Below, one piece after another: positions 12,901 to 21,500 of a stretch of 64,000 bases of DNA. The notes under the pieces are model-generated. The model did no database searches. It saw only the letters and a program-made list of their open reading frames with translations, and was not told the origin of the DNA. Positions within the stretch are counted from its first letter, which is position 1; the number at the start of each line of letters is the position of its first letter. The stretch spans positions 23,578,494 through 23,642,493 of the forward strand of contig CM067059.1 of assembly GCA_033980235.1 (NCBI GenBank). Direction: 5' to 3'. This stretch comes from Diadema setosum. Taxonomy: Eukaryota; Echinodermata; Echinoidea; Diadematoida; Diadematidae. Position numbers and translations under genes: made by a program.

Positions 12901-15900
12901 AAACATCATATAGATTATTTGTCTAAGATGCTTTCGAGAAATACTGGGATCTTAAATAAGCTAAAACATTTTTTTCCCAAGTATATTTTAAAAAATCTAT
13001 ATTCAACGCTTGTTTTACCCTATCTCAGTTACGGTATACTTGCCTGGGGCAACTGTGCCAAATTACACATTGATAAAATTTTCAAACTACAAAAACGGGC
13101 TATTCGTTCAGTTAATCTAGCCGATTTTTATTGTCACACGAATCATTTTTTCTTTGAAAACAGACTCCTTAAGGTTGCTGACTTGTTTTTATATAACTTA
13201 GGCACATTTATGTTTCAGTTATCAGCCAACGGCTTGCCTGACGTATTTACCCACATGTTTCAGAAAAACTATGCCGTCCATGCTTACCCAACAAGACAAA
13301 GAGATTCATTTCACCTTCCACGTACTCGTACACTCCTTGCTCAAAAAACAATTGTTTTTACCGGGCCTAAATTCTGGAATGATCTTCCCACCGATTTAAT
13401 CAATTGCTCTAGTATGTTTATATTCAAACAAAAATTGAAATCAAAGTTAATACATGAATATAATCAATCTGATTAGAATTTTTCTTTGATATGTTATCTG
13501 CAGTATCCTTATTTAATGTATGATGAATCAACCTGCATTTTATGATTGTTTGCTTCTGGTTTATGCTCCCATTATATAATCACTGCATCCGTACCATTGT
13601 AGTAACATATTGAACTCGTTATGAATTTGATTCTAGATATGTGTGAGTATATACTTGTGTATCTATATGCTAAATTAACTTTTTACCCTGTTGTTATTCC
13701 TTAGGTTCTTGTTTTTTTTCTTTTTCTTTTTCATCTCTTTTATTTTATTTTTCCTTTGTACCTTGATAATCTAGTTTTTATATAGTTTCGTCGTTATTAC
13801 TTTGTGTCCTATCTCCATTGAATGCATATCAAATTTACACTGGTATATTTTCTTGGAACCTGCGTTTACAAGCTTTGCTTTTGCGGTTCCATCATATTTC
13901 ACAAGTTATAGAGAATTGTCTTATGTACATTATATACGCTGACACACTTTCTGTCCAAGCCCCGATTTATAACATATTTTGTATCTTGCTTGGTTTGTAT
14001 TCTTTTTAGTGCATTTTGATGAAAAGTATATCTCATGTGAAATATGAAAATAAATATGCTGGAACTGTTTACTGTGTCTCGAGTGTAAGACCGGTGCAGT
14101 TTCAGTTATTCAATTCAAAAACAATAATCTGTTATTGCATTACAACAATCGATTGTCTGGAGCCAAATATACTTAAGTATGTGTATGTGAAGATGTTTCT
14201 GCATTATGTAAGACACCGTGTATAATCACTGTCAGGTGGGCATATAGGAATATTGACTTTGGACCTTGATTTGTTTTGTTTTTGTATTATCTTTGTCTGT
14301 CAATCACGATCCACATTAAACTTGACGGAACCATATCCGCGGTACAGACCAATATTCGTGACTGGACAATATTTTACTCAAGGTCACTAATTGTTCTGTG
14401 ATTGTTCAACTTTATTTGCTCATGTTCCCACGCATGTTTGCATAATTCCCCTCCCATGTATGCCTGCTTTTGTTCTTACATTTGAAGAAAATAATAAGTT
14501 TATTGTACTTTGTGATTCTTCATTGTTACTCCAGCCTCCAACCAAATACCGAGGAAAAAACAGTTATTAGCTATTTATTAGCACGTTACAGCTTCCTCCC
14601 TGAAAAATGCAATTGATAGATGGAGAGATAAATGAATAGATTTATGAACAGACGGATAAGTAAATAGATACAGTTATGTAGACAGAGGGATGAATAGCTA
14701 TACAAAGGCAGGCAGGTGTACACTGGTATTGTGTTAATGACAGTGCTTACAAGCGTTTAACGTAAAAAGAGATTAATCTACGGGAGGACGAGTATAGATA
14801 AGTTTTTTCCCAGGAAGACTGCGTAATGGAAGAAACACACACACACACACACACACACACGCAAACGGATGTTCTCTGGAATATCCTAAATTGACTGACA
14901 CACAGTTACCTCCTGTAACATCGCGGCAAACTTAAAAAAAAAATGAAAGAAAGAAAGAAAGAAAAGTGATAATAATACTAATTATTTCTGTCACACCCTC
15001 CTTGCCACTCCGTCGTTTAAAGTTTTGGCAAACAAAGTCTGCTTTGTAGCGCTGCCTAACGTTTGTCCTTCTATAGTTCTGAAGTCTCCTACCTAGGTAT
15101 AGGCAAAAAAACTATTGCGATTTGGTCTCTGCTGTTGTTACAGCTGTTCAAGCCAGTTCGACGTTCCACTTCGCGCATGAGCAGAAAGAGGTCATTTGGG
15201 ATTTTGTGCCAACAGGGCATGTTGATTTTTAAATTCACACAGAGATAAGCATCTGTGCTGTAATGATTATTCTATGAATCATTATAAATGGTGCTTGCCA
15301 GCACATCCACCTGATGACAGCAACATTATTATGGCAATATCAATAAAAAACGATTGTTAATACAGTCAATGCAAAATCATGAAATGGATGCTTTCCGAAG
15401 TGTTGCGGACCGTGCTGGTCACGTATAGTCCACGCCAGTTCATCCTTTGGGTTTTTTTTAAACGTGACTCATGAATTTTATAATTGTTACGTCGCGCAAA
15501 CTTATGTACTGTGTTGCTTTGAAAACGAGTGCCTAACCAGCTGAGAAAAAGAAAGGTCATTTGTATACTGGTATACCCACGTATACATGACCTACGAACC
15601 GGCTTAAAAGAGCGCCCTCTTATAGTTCTGCTTCCATACGTACGTTTGTGTCGACTCCAGGTCGAGGACCCACCCTGGACTTCACTGACTTCCTGCTGAT
15701 CATGTCAAAGCTTCGCCACGCAGACGAGGCCAGCGATATCCAGTACGTGTTCAACGTCTTCGACAAGGAAGGAACTGGTATAATGAGGTAAAACCACCAC
15801 CTGATTGACATTGAGCCTACCATATCAGTTTTACCTTATTCACCAAGTAGAATTTCTCTATACTCGTACTACATCGAGATTACTTTCTTCAGGTCAGAGC

Positions 15901-18813
15901 CAGTGACACGCTTTAGAAAAATGTTTGCAATACATGTATTTGCTTGAGTGATGATTTAAAACGTCTGCATAAAGAGATGCAAAAGTTGATTTTGTTTTTA
16001 CAATCTCTGGATGCCTTATTATAATATGAGTTAGAATGTCTACGTGGTATCCGTAGAAAGAAAGAAAACTCCCCAATGACTTCCATTCACATAATTATTA
16101 TTACACTGTGATACATCAACGTGATGCTGTTCTTTTCATTTTTGTAAGATTTGTAGCAAGTACAGGCGTGGCTTTGAGAAGAAAAAGAAATAATGAGTGT
16201 AAAATATACAGGAACGGTACTAAAATTTTAATGTTCAGTGCGTGTTTATGTTTGCCACACACGTGGTCTTGGATGAAGAGAAATATAAAATAACTATACA
16301 ATTAGATTACATCGGCTTTTACGTCGCATTTTGAAATAGATTTCTCATCGTCATTACTAACTTACCTGCACACAATGTCGATTGCACTTTGTAATGGTGG
16401 CTATAAAAAAGCTACCAAGAAATCAACCTGCCTAGATCAACTCTTATTGGAAATTACGTTATTTTTTTCTCCCCTCAGATATCTGACCTGAAGCTCTATT
16501 TCGTCAAAAATAAGAAGGGCATTCTTGGCAGTAAAGAAATAAACGTTGTTCTTCTTATTGTATCAATCCTCCATACCTCTTTAAAGGGTGGAAATATATT
16601 GTTGACTCTACATTTTGTGTGCATGTGTCTGCTCTTGGTAGAACTAAGGAACTTCGGGCCGCCCTTGAGTCCGTGCCCGAAGACGTGCCCGCAGAGGACA
16701 TCGACGAGATGCTGTCCGATTTCGATCTCAACGGCAACGGAGAGATCGAATTTGAAGGTGAGGACTTCATCTGTATAATTAAAGTGACTTTTATACGTCT
16801 GTCAAACTTTAGTTTCTTGAAATCTGTCTGTTGATATACATTACATGTATCTATCTTTTCATGACGGGGGGGGGGGGGCATTTTATGAAGCGTTTGATTC
16901 CATTTTTTTTTTCTGACAAACTGTCATAAGCTATTAAAATCTTTGCTTCTCTGAGAGCAAATTTGTCTGGTAACTTTGTCAGACAAAACGTTTCATGAAA
17001 TACCCCCTAGATATATGTATGAAACACGCAAATACATGTCCATATCGGTGCATGATTAGAAATATGAATAGACAGATAGCAAGACAGACAAGTTGATGGA
17101 TGGATGGATGGATGGATGGATGAAACGCTTTACTTATTCTTCATTTGGGGAGATCTTCAGGGTCCTTTCTGACAGGACATAGTAACTCTGCCGTAATGAA
17201 TTCTTCCACTTGGCAGTTAGTGTAACATTAAGGTCATCTGCTGTACCAACTACTGTAGAAGAATGTGGCGACAGGGCATTGCAGGGTGCTGTTTGTCAAC
17301 ATGAAAGAAAACGAGGCAAAGATCCTCCAAATTCCGACTATTCTCCACCCGTATACGTCACAGCAGTCTATGGACCTAATGACAACGGAAGTCAGACAAT
17401 TTCACAGAAGTCATAATATAGAATAAGTATACCAATGAGCTTTGAGTAGAAATAAACAGCACTGGGCGTCCAATCAAACCAAAAAAAAAAAAAGTTTCTG
17501 TATACCCTTTTCGTTGTCTTCTTTACCCTCCTCAGTTTGTCCTCTTTCTTCTGCATCTTGTGTGTTTCAACACATATCTTTCAATATCTCCGTCATCTAC
17601 TCACTTGTATCTAGAATTCAAACTTAGAGGGTTAGGAGTGTGAAACAACAACTCCTTAGAATGGGCAGTTGATTGTTCTGGATGTTATATTATTGGTAAA
17701 GTTGGGTGTCAATGAGACACATTTTCACACTCGTGTAACACATATAGCGTTAAAGAGGAAATCCAGTCCAAATATAAGTTAGTCTGATAAAAAAAGAGTA
17801 ACGGTAAAAATTTGACTGAAATCGGATGAAAAATAAGGAAGTTATGAAATTTTGAAGTTTTGTTAATTTCTGCAAAACAGTTCTTGTACAATGGATATGA
17901 ATATGCAAATGAGTGAGCTAACCGTGTCATACCCTTACTGTCCATTGATCCTGTACAACAACAACAACAACAAAAATGACGAAAATTCACTGTTTCTGTC
18001 ATTGAAGTCTGAAACATGATGTTATTCCTCGTTGAATAACCTCAGAATAGTGATCAGTTAGATATACGAGGATTTGAACACCGGGCATAATTACGTTTGA
18101 ATGAAAAACTCGAAATTTCAAAATTTTATGTACAAACTATATGGTAAATTGTGAGGGAATGGCATGCTCACTTTGCTAATTGCATATTCATAATGACTGT
18201 TCAAGAACTGTTTCCCCCCAAAGCCAAAACAACGAAAGTTCAAAATGTCATGACTTCCTTATTTTTTATCCGTTTTCGATCAAAATTATACCGTTCAACT
18301 CGTAATATTTTACTCTTTCTTATCAGACTAACCTATATTTGGACTGGATTTCCCTTTAAATAAGTATTTCTAAAGCACTTTATTGGTTGGTCATTGGCAG
18401 GTCTGTGTCTTTGAATTTTTCAATCAAAAGGCGTTCGTTTATCTTGGACATCCACCCGTATGGCTTCTGTACGTCTGTCAGTGACATAGAGTAAGCAGTA
18501 AATAGATGGATTAAATATTGATTCAATTACAATAAGTAAAACACACACCTCCTGAGTTCGTCGAGGAATCTTGTGAGCGCAATAAACAGATTTTTTTTTT
18601 CTTCTTTTCGCTTCTCCAGTAGGACCTGTCAGCATATTTAGAAAGTAATTTTGACGAGATCATAATTCTTGACGGAATAATGTGCGCAGATTATATTCCT
18701 GATAACTTCAAGCTCTCTTTCTTCATTTTCACCCAACAGAATTTGCAGCAGTGATGGGCTTCAATACGAAGTTGCCAGACAGTGCCGAGGCGGCGGAGGA
18801 AGGCGCGAAGTGA
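1076..18813 (+). CDS. Calmodulin-like EF-hand protein gene, four exons visible, 5' end missing
   Basis: Four exons with good acceptors and donors join in frame to give about 155 codons of a calmodulin-related protein (1076-1225, 15661-15787, 16642-16757, 18740-18813). Intron positions and phases match the calmodulin gene at 36204-48770 exactly, and the two middle exons have identical lengths (127 and 116 nt) to their counterparts. Loop 1 ([12 protein letters not shown]) lacks the acidic residue at position 12. Loop 2 ([12 protein letters not shown]) has lost the acids at 1 and 3 and follows a two-residue insertion. Loop 3 ([12 protein letters not shown]) is partial. Loop 4 ([12 protein letters not shown]) is canonical. 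The C-terminus runs about 15 residues past the calmodulin end and is Ala/Glu-rich. By family knowledge this would be a calcium sensor or a light-chain-like binding subunit with few working calcium sites; partner and tissue cannot be inferred. The initiator exon and the ~10-residue exon were not found. Confidence 0.9.
1262..1575. mobile_element. Palindromic foldback element, copy 1 (cacgagctcgacac family)
   Basis: Short modules resembling cacgagctcgacac point inward on the left half and appear as their reverse complement (tcgtgggc, gcctagtgtcc) on the right half. The centre lies near 1390. The left edge resembles the right edge of the copy at 3250-3513. It sits in the long intron only ~35 bp after the donor of the first visible exon. 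No coding capacity is seen, so it is MITE-like, class not determined. Confidence 0.7.
1576..3249. other. Intron sequence between two foldback copies
   Basis: No gene is supported. A more GC-rich patch at about 1985-2160 is open on both strands but matches no family I recognise. A T-run followed by a G-run and a TG run occupies 2945-2997. Confidence 0.55.
2384..2415. repeat. (CA)n microsatellite
   Basis: Uninterrupted CA dinucleotides inside the first long intron. Confidence 0.95.
3250..3513. mobile_element. Palindromic foldback element, copy 2
   Basis: It shares modules with the copy at 1262-1575: cgacacccacgagtcatac on the left and the inverted gtatgactcgtgg on the right, with ctagtgtt near the centre. 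The right edge ends tgggatgacccc, whose complement matches the left edge of copy 1. It is followed by a C-tract at 3515-3530. No open reading frame of note. Confidence 0.7.
3514..4219. other. Intron sequence with C-run and G-run
   Basis: C-tract near 3515-3530 and a 17 bp G-tract at about 3840-3856. Nothing coding is recognised. Confidence 0.5.
4224..4791. mobile_element. MITE-like element flanked by TTTA, with internal palindromes
   Basis: The ends are imperfect inverted repeats: left GCCCTTTTTACATTTG, right end inverted GGGCTTTTTACACTTG. TTTA lies on both sides (4220-4223 and 4792-4795), suggesting a 3-4 bp target duplication of TTA type as in PIF/Harbinger elements. Inside are repeated tttttacactcg modules, a perfect 36 bp palindrome at 4581-4616, and a second stem pairing 4706-4731 with 4737-4761 (GGGGCTAAGG / CTTAGCCCC). 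Non-coding; superfamily is an inference. Confidence 0.72.
4796..6009. other. Unassigned intron sequence
   Basis: AT-rich, no repeat structure or coding exon recognised. Open frames on the minus strand near 5225-5624 are short and resemble no family. Confidence 0.5.
6010..6911. mobile_element. Long-arm foldback element (Tc1/mariner-type MITE candidate)
   Basis: Arms of roughly 240 bp, extending imperfectly further inward, are inverted: left 6020-6262 (aaggtaatccaactttgg ... ggatgagatctg) against right 6658-6906 (cagatctcatcc ... ccaaagttggattacctt). The right terminus reads as CAGAGGGTACCAAAAAAAGG on the complement and abuts TA of the adjoining AT microsatellite. This terminus type and TA flank are typical of Tc1/mariner-derived MITEs. 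The two ~90-codon open frames in the middle are products of the arms, not transposase. Confidence 0.8.
6912..7003. repeat. (AT)n microsatellite
   Basis: Long TA/AT dinucleotide tract abutting the right end of the foldback element, consistent with TA target preference. Confidence 0.95.
7004..7799. other. Unassigned sequence upstream of the LINE
   Basis: No supported gene. A segment at 7371-7390 (gggggtatttcattgcacc) resembles the terminus of the GGGGG-CATTTCAT MITE family seen at 16870 and 38614, but no partner end was found. The true 5' end of the LINE may lie here or just after. Confidence 0.4.
8073..8945 (+). CDS. LINE ORF1 protein (coiled coil plus RRM-like, L1-ORF1p type)
   Basis: A 290-residue open frame. 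Residues 1-40 are Pro/Ala/Thr-rich. About 40-115 form a heptad-rich segment ([20 protein letters not shown]) expected to be coiled coil. From 117 the text [19 protein letters not shown] matches the start of the RRM-like core of L1-type ORF1 (Transposase_22). A basic C-terminal domain follows ([20 protein letters not shown] ... KVILKWK). In this family the protein trimerises, binds element RNA and acts as a nucleic acid chaperone in the retrotransposition particle. ATG at 8073 is the first in frame. The last ~50 bp are partly duplicated downstream at about 9215. Confidence 0.88.
   Translation: MAPPATRSKTAPNTQPKPLADETAESQATPSSPVAHQPTLADIQRSITESSANLSSKLDTLTSEVTLLRGKMSEIEASVTMNSDKIIEMERKQLPEIESKMAAEIADLKEKLMTMELYNRRSNLLFYGVEEKRDENIYQVLSDTFAYLGLEVDDASNIAMVNAHRLPRRQVSDGQAEKDRPPQPNPIIAKFVHMRDRNRILTAFEDRQRKPDLASQDSVATPSPPPHQRKRITVRTDLPPAMKITRGQLAKTAYRLRKEKGVSTKIAVVGTKVILKWKEKNTSKWNDYSD
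8946..10413 (+). other. LINE inter-ORF region with partial duplication
   Basis: This 1468 bp spacer is unusually long for a two-ORF LINE. The ORF1 end and following sequence (about 8897-9016: aaaaatactagcaaatgg ... gattagaacgag ... cttatcatgtata) recur in diverged form at about 9221-9340 (aaaaatactaacaaagg ... gattagaacgag ... cttgtcacgtata), a direct repeat 325 bp apart. The second half is T-rich on the + strand and open for translation from 9531 into the ORF2 start. Confidence 0.75.
9576..10421 (+). CDS. Possible third LINE ORF, hydrophobic and Cys-rich, overlapping ORF2 start
   Basis: A 281-codon frame (open from 9531, first ATG 9576) ends in TGA at 10419-10421, inside the first codons of ORF2; the overlap is ATGGCTGA. 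The predicted product is rich in Phe, Leu, Cys and Ser, with hydrophobic stretches such as [15 protein letters not shown] and [21 protein letters not shown] recognise no domain. T-rich DNA yields such composition by chance, and the opposite strand is also open (9374-9991). Two readings remain: a spurious frame in an untranslated spacer, or a small ORF whose termination helps start ORF2. Confidence 0.25.
   Translation: MTRFLSSSFFHSITCDLDLGPCFVSDIYVHFFFCFCLVFLFPGSFPWSFVCTVCFSCGKFISSFRSHKTLAVCEYSNSTFLLLIELRNLLSLTWFTRRTFLCTTLQKHSLYSFLIRFLLHMHLCELMHDSPVFVTAICIFGVSLLLGIAIYQLVFLAVYVLHQLVLNVYSYKGNVRYFLLPCEMFICYLATKSPNCYSHGVSVSGKVCQSVSLFSTNVMLSSYLQCQYVTRCTLKPPNRCYFRMSHVWEPCLVCFSVPQESGSFFAVNFSSPTSCNLTHNG
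10414..13476 (+). CDS. LINE ORF2: AP-like endonuclease and reverse transcriptase
   Basis: An uninterrupted 1020-residue polyprotein. The N-terminal endonuclease shows HYNIRSL (75-81), ETW (106-108), MGDFN (212-216) and SDHFP (279-283), the usual catalytic blocks of the exonuclease/endonuclease/phosphatase fold that nicks the target. The reverse transcriptase has YRPISLL (from 586), [13 protein letters not shown] (655-667), [13 protein letters not shown] (712-724) and the catalytic FADDSN (744-749). The final ~80 residues carry the [14 protein letters not shown] ... GPKFWNDLP block common in CR1/L2-like LINEs. All catalytic motifs seen are intact, so the copy could be competent or recently inserted. 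The ATG is preceded by stops in its own frame and overlaps the end of the upstream open frame. Confidence 0.93.
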   Translation: MADEVNINSSIRTEISDCTDNPGFLRSIYTATPELQFDFDPNDRLVYNISTNYHSVNEMIEQMQKTSTSELLLLHYNIRSLNKKIDQLQIFLNQVKSDCSVIGISETWINNLPSSFFSIPGYTFHSNNRLEKKGGGVGFFVTNNLKVKILKDMNIMCDSLECIFIEIELSKQKNIVVGEVYKPPSSNFRDFLDAFSDLLLTPSLYQKHIFIMGDFNLNLLHYSENVHCQEFLDLMLSKYLIPLIRKPTRVTDTSSTLIDNIFCNNISSVLSGVIVSDISDHFPIYAKVPLAKSCCLKSQGFTFRDFSEGNIDRLRERLLIANWDEVFGIDNDVETAFNIFLDKFSLLYDEIIPLRQSTRFTNKKAPRMPWITKSLLKSINHKNNLFCKYKRNPNDKTKGKYARYRNILTTTLRLAKRSYFTRQFDLYKNDTKSTWKVINKVLRVKDKPQQVKEISQHGILIQNPIHVANAFNDFFVDLGPNLASNIPVTDKEFHYFLSDPNPQSMFFTPIQEYEVRDVVLKLKAKKGAGHDGITNFLLKNIISAILSPLTYILNLSLVTGVVPSQMKLAKVVPVYKKGNKQDVSNYRPISLLTAISKILEHLIYSRVIKFLNECNIFCESQFGFRKKHSTTHAVLAFIDKVAHAIDDSSHTVGIFLDLSKAFDTIDHGILLYKLSHYGIRGKALDWFRSYLTNRKQFVNINGFSSSLKTLSCGVPQGSLLGPLLFILYINDFRNSSNVLSFLLFADDSNIFFSHRDPTTLLEVVNRELMSVQMWIQANKLSLNVNKTVYMLFSNSVTHLPGDIKMNNDCLTQVESSKFLGLYIDHELTWKHHIDYLSKMLSRNTGILNKLKHFFPKYILKNLYSTLVLPYLSYGILAWGNCAKLHIDKIFKLQKRAIRSVNLADFYCHTNHFFFENRLLKVADLFLYNLGTFMFQLSANGLPDVFTHMFQKNYAVHAYPTRQRDSFHLPRTRTLLAQKTIVFTGPKFWNDLPTDLINCSSMFIFKQKLKSKLIHEYNQSD
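14551..15660. other. End of intron before second calmodulin-like exon
   Basis: Holds a degenerate GATA/GATG-type tract at about 14608-14700, a CA microsatellite at 14834-14860 and a GAAA run at 14943-14966. Nothing coding is recognised until the acceptor at 15660. Confidence 0.6.
14834..14860. repeat. (CA)n microsatellite
   Basis: Uninterrupted CA copies in the long intron. Confidence 0.95.
15661..15787 (+). CDS. Calmodulin-like gene, exon spanning end of EF-hand 2 to start of EF-hand 3
   Basis: The acceptor is ACTCCAG and the donor is GAG|GTAAAA. The exon is 127 nt, identical in length and phase to calmodulin exon 4. It reads [18 protein letters not shown], then an acidic linker, then [14 protein letters not shown]. 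The central-helix region is [11 protein letters not shown], where calmodulin has [11 protein letters not shown]. Confidence 0.93.
16642..16757 (+). CDS. Calmodulin-like gene, exon spanning EF-hand 3 exit helix to EF-hand 4
   Basis: The acceptor is CTTGGTAG and the donor is GAAG|GTGAGG. At 116 nt it equals calmodulin exon 5. It encodes [28 protein letters not shown] and the loop residues [10 protein letters not shown]. This is the only loop with acceptable ligands at positions 1, 3, 5 and 12. Confidence 0.93.
16870..17009. mobile_element. Small MITE, GGGGG-CATTTCAT family, copy 1
   Basis: About 140 bp with ~22 bp terminal inverted repeats: left GGGGGCATTTTATGAAGCG, right end inverted GGGGGTATTTCATGAAACG. 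Inside are inverted ctgacaaa / tttgtcag segments. A longer G-tract precedes the left end. It lies in the last intron of the calmodulin-like gene. A relative lies at 38614-38748. Confidence 0.75.
17094..17122. repeat. (GATG)n tetranucleotide repeat
   Basis: About seven GATG copies in the last intron of the calmodulin-like gene. Confidence 0.9.
17750..18361. mobile_element. Foldback MITE with TTTAAAGGGAAATCC-type ends
   Basis: The left arm begins TTAAAGAGGAAATCCAGTCC at 17750. The right arm, read on the complement from 18361, begins TTTAAAGGGAAATCCAGTCC. Similarity continues ~110 bp inward (tataagttagtctgataa, ataaggaagtnatga). Length is ~610 bp with no transposase. TTAA-like sequence at both ends would fit a TTAA-targeting group such as piggyBac or Kolobok; that class is an inference. 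It is intronic in the calmodulin-like gene. Confidence 0.8.
18740..18813 (+). CDS. Calmodulin-like gene, terminal exon with extended tail
   Basis: The acceptor is CCCAACAG. The split codon G|AA restores the Glu at position 12 of loop 4. The exon then encodes [20 protein letters not shown], Gly-Ala-Lys and TGA at 18811. The counterpart exon of calmodulin is only 29 nt, so this protein carries a longer, non-calmodulin tail. Confidence 0.9.
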
Positions 18814-18858
18814 ATATTCGCCCAAGTCAGTGCGCCCCCGGCCCCACACGCGTGTTAA

Positions 18859-19918
18859 AGGCCGTGTCACACCTTTCCGGGCAAGCTACTCGGGCTTGTT
18901 GCGAGGAGGGATTTTCCAGCACGCAAGAGAATTTCCCCGGGCGGACAAGAATGTTTGCGAGTTTTGCACTTGTTTCTTACCTACTAGACGCGTGCTACTT
19001 ATCTTCTACTTGCGTGTATTCCGTGTGACCTGCGTGAGAGCTTTGAAACCGATCCGTTTTCTGTTACGAGCGACTTACAGGTACTGAGAAGTACCTGCGT
19101 TGGAGTTGCCTGAGAGGTGCTGCAGGTAAGTGTCGCCTACTGGTGTTCTGCGTGTACCTCTGCAAGCGAACCCCCACGACTCACTGGGAACAAGTTTTGA
19201 GCATGCTCAAGGCCTTGTCATACCGTATGTGGGGAAGTTTTGCGGCTTGACTTGCGGGGAAACAAATTTGCTACCCGGACCTTTCCGCAGTTGGTCCGCA
19301 CCTGACAGTACCTAGCGCTTATCTCACATGTAGTTGTCCGGAGGTAGTCACGAAAGTCCCATTTAACCGCAGCCAAGTTTTGAGCATGATCAAAACATTT
19401 TCCGGGAGCGTCGCAGGGATATCCGGAGAGGTCCACGCAGAACGCCAGTAGGAGGCCCTTAGCGGCAGCACCTTGCAGTCCCCGTATTCATCCAAGATAA
19501 TGACATTCTGTGGGACTTCGGCCATTCCTTCAGAGGAATTCCTTCACCGAGTTGTCGGCACCCACGCGACTGGTACACAGGTCACACAGAATACCCGCGA
19601 GTAGAATTTAAGTAGAACGCGTCCAGCAAGTAAAACACATGCTCTGACTCGCCAAAATCCTTGTCCGCCCTCAGAAATTGTCCGGTATGCTGGAAAATCC
19701 CCACACAATACAAGCCCGCGTAGCATGCCCGGAAAGGTGTGACAGGACCTAAACATGGTTGCGGGTAAAAAGATTTGCGTGCGTACCTCCGGGCGACTAC
19801 GAGTGAGATACGTGCTAGGTACTGTCATCTGCGGGTCATCTGCGGGGACCTCCGGGTAGTAAAAATTGTTCTTCACAAGTCGCACGCAAGGCTTGCCCGG
19901 AAAGGTGTGACACGGCCT
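18859..19918. mobile_element. GC-rich foldback transposon family A, copy 1
   Basis: The left end AGGCCGTGTCACACCTTTCC is matched in inverted form by two right ends, one at 19750 (ggaaaggtgtgacaggacct) and one at 19918 (ggaaaggtgtgacacggcct). The inner pair forms imperfect arms of ~190 bp (18859-19050 against 19550-19750). The outer segment 19751-19918 is itself an inverted relative of the internal region 19230-19400. Several open frames exist because the DNA is GC-rich, but none resembles a transposase, so the copy is non-autonomous. It starts 45 bp after the stop codon of the calmodulin-like gene and so probably lies in or next to its 3' UTR. Confidence 0.85.
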
Positions 19919-21409
19919 TACCTGGACTTTCATCTCACCCTCGTCAATGTTCTGCATTTTGCTTTCCGCTTCCATTGCCAGGAAGCTTTCGTATGAAGAT
20001 CCATCTTCATCGATCATTATTGTGTGTTGTCCAGAAAGTCGACTGAAATTGGAACTGTGACCGCTTCAAGATGTTGTTATTCATGTTTGTTTGGGTTTTT
20101 TTCGGTGCTCGAAAATAATGGCTAACTCTACCCTGCCTAGAAATGCCATTTACATGACTCAAAATACCTCAAAGCGCAATAAGATTTACACCTACGCGAG
20201 TTTCCTGCAAAGTCAACCATCAATTTGATTTTTCACAGCAGAGCGCCATCTACGGTTCGGTCGCTTTTGTTGACACTTTATCTGCGGAGGGTGATCTTGT
20301 ACAGAAACGGCATTCTGCGAATCAATCATTCTTTTTGGACGAAGTAGCATGATGATTATCTTCTGTGCCTTACGTTAAAATGTCTTCCTACATTGTAAAT
20401 GAATAGGTGGCACAAAAATTTCTTGAAAACGGTGCAATGGAAAATGTATATAATAATATTGCTGAAAATTTTTATCATACTTGTATTGTACTCCGTGTTT
20501 TATCTTGTATATAATAATGATATTATATAAAAACAAATGTTTCAAAATGAATTGGTGAATGCACAATTTCAAAAATATTATGAAAAACATTTCGTTGGGG
20601 TAATGAAATCAATTTATGGAGACTCTTAATCAGACCTCATTTCATTCATTTTCAAAAAGTGCATTTGTGGTCGATGCATAAATCAAGATTTCATATATCA
20701 TATTTTAGTCTGCCAAAAAGACGGGAGAGACAAATCGTTTCTGTTAAAATAACGCCTTAAATCCTGAACACAGCAATAAGAGTCAGTATCTAATATGTAA
20801 CTTCATGTCAAGAGAACATTTGCCCAATACTTCCAACAATATTTCCAACAGTAAATGCCTAAAATCTTCTTTTTGGTCATGCTGGTGGAGCAGAAGTTTT
20901 GTTTAACATACACAATAAGCTACGGCTGAAACTAATGGTGTATACAAACTACGGAGGTAGTCAGTATTCGCATTACGAATTCCTATATACATTTTGATAA
21001 GCTAGGGTTATCGCCACACTAATGGATTAACTGGATCTTGTCTTCACCCAACAGTAAATATTCTATGTTTGCGGGTAACTGTGCTTTATGTATAGAGAAT
21101 TATAGGAACAGGGAGCTAGTCGATGGTGCTTGTTTTATTATGGTAATTTTGATGCTTGCATAACTTCCATTCTTCCATTTTTATTTTTTTTTTACCACTG
21201 ATGCTCATCGAGAAGTCTTTTTTTTTTACGGTATAATCATGTGAGCTCGTCTTTTCATCAAGTCAAAATAAAAACAGTCAGCAATTGTATATTTTCTAGT
21301 GGGTTTTTTTTTTCCGTCTCCATTCATTTGAAGCTTATGACTCTGTTAGATCTAACTCTGTACTTGAAGTTTAAAAAAAAAAGATCAAAAAATAGTCAAG
21401 AAGTGAATC

Positions 21410-21500
21410 GAATCGTATTTTCAAACTCAACCAGATCTTGTGACGAAAACCCGGAAGATGGGATTGCGTGCGAGAAATGGTGTCAGGAATGTAGGGAAGT
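21410..21500 (+). repeat. Dispersed ~90 bp repeat, partner of an inverted copy at 26193
   Basis: The segment gaatcgtattttcaaactc ... acccggaag ... ggtgtcaggaatgtagg recurs on the opposite strand at 26193-26284 with few differences. It is part of an unidentified dispersed element. Confidence 0.8.

Larger units (their letters stand above)
7800..14550 (+). mobile_element. Non-LTR retrotransposon (CR1/L2/Rex-like), ORF1 and ORF2 intact
   Basis: A LINE in sense orientation inside the 14.4 kb intron of the calmodulin-like gene. It contains ORF1 (8073-8945), a 1.47 kb inter-ORF region and ORF2 (10414-13476), both frames free of stops. The ends are not resolved: a GC-richer leader precedes 8073, and the 3' region after 13476 has T-rich tracts but no clear poly(A) tail or terminal repeat. 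The outer limits given are estimates. Endonuclease plus reverse transcriptase order and the ORF2 C-terminal YPTR...GPKFWN block place it in the Jockey/CR1/L2 group by family knowledge. Confidence 0.85.

Noticed and set aside
18782..20017. Several 60-160 codon frames on both strands.
   Set aside because: They lie in the family A foldback element and follow from its GC-rich inverted repeats; copy 2 does not keep the same frames consistently.
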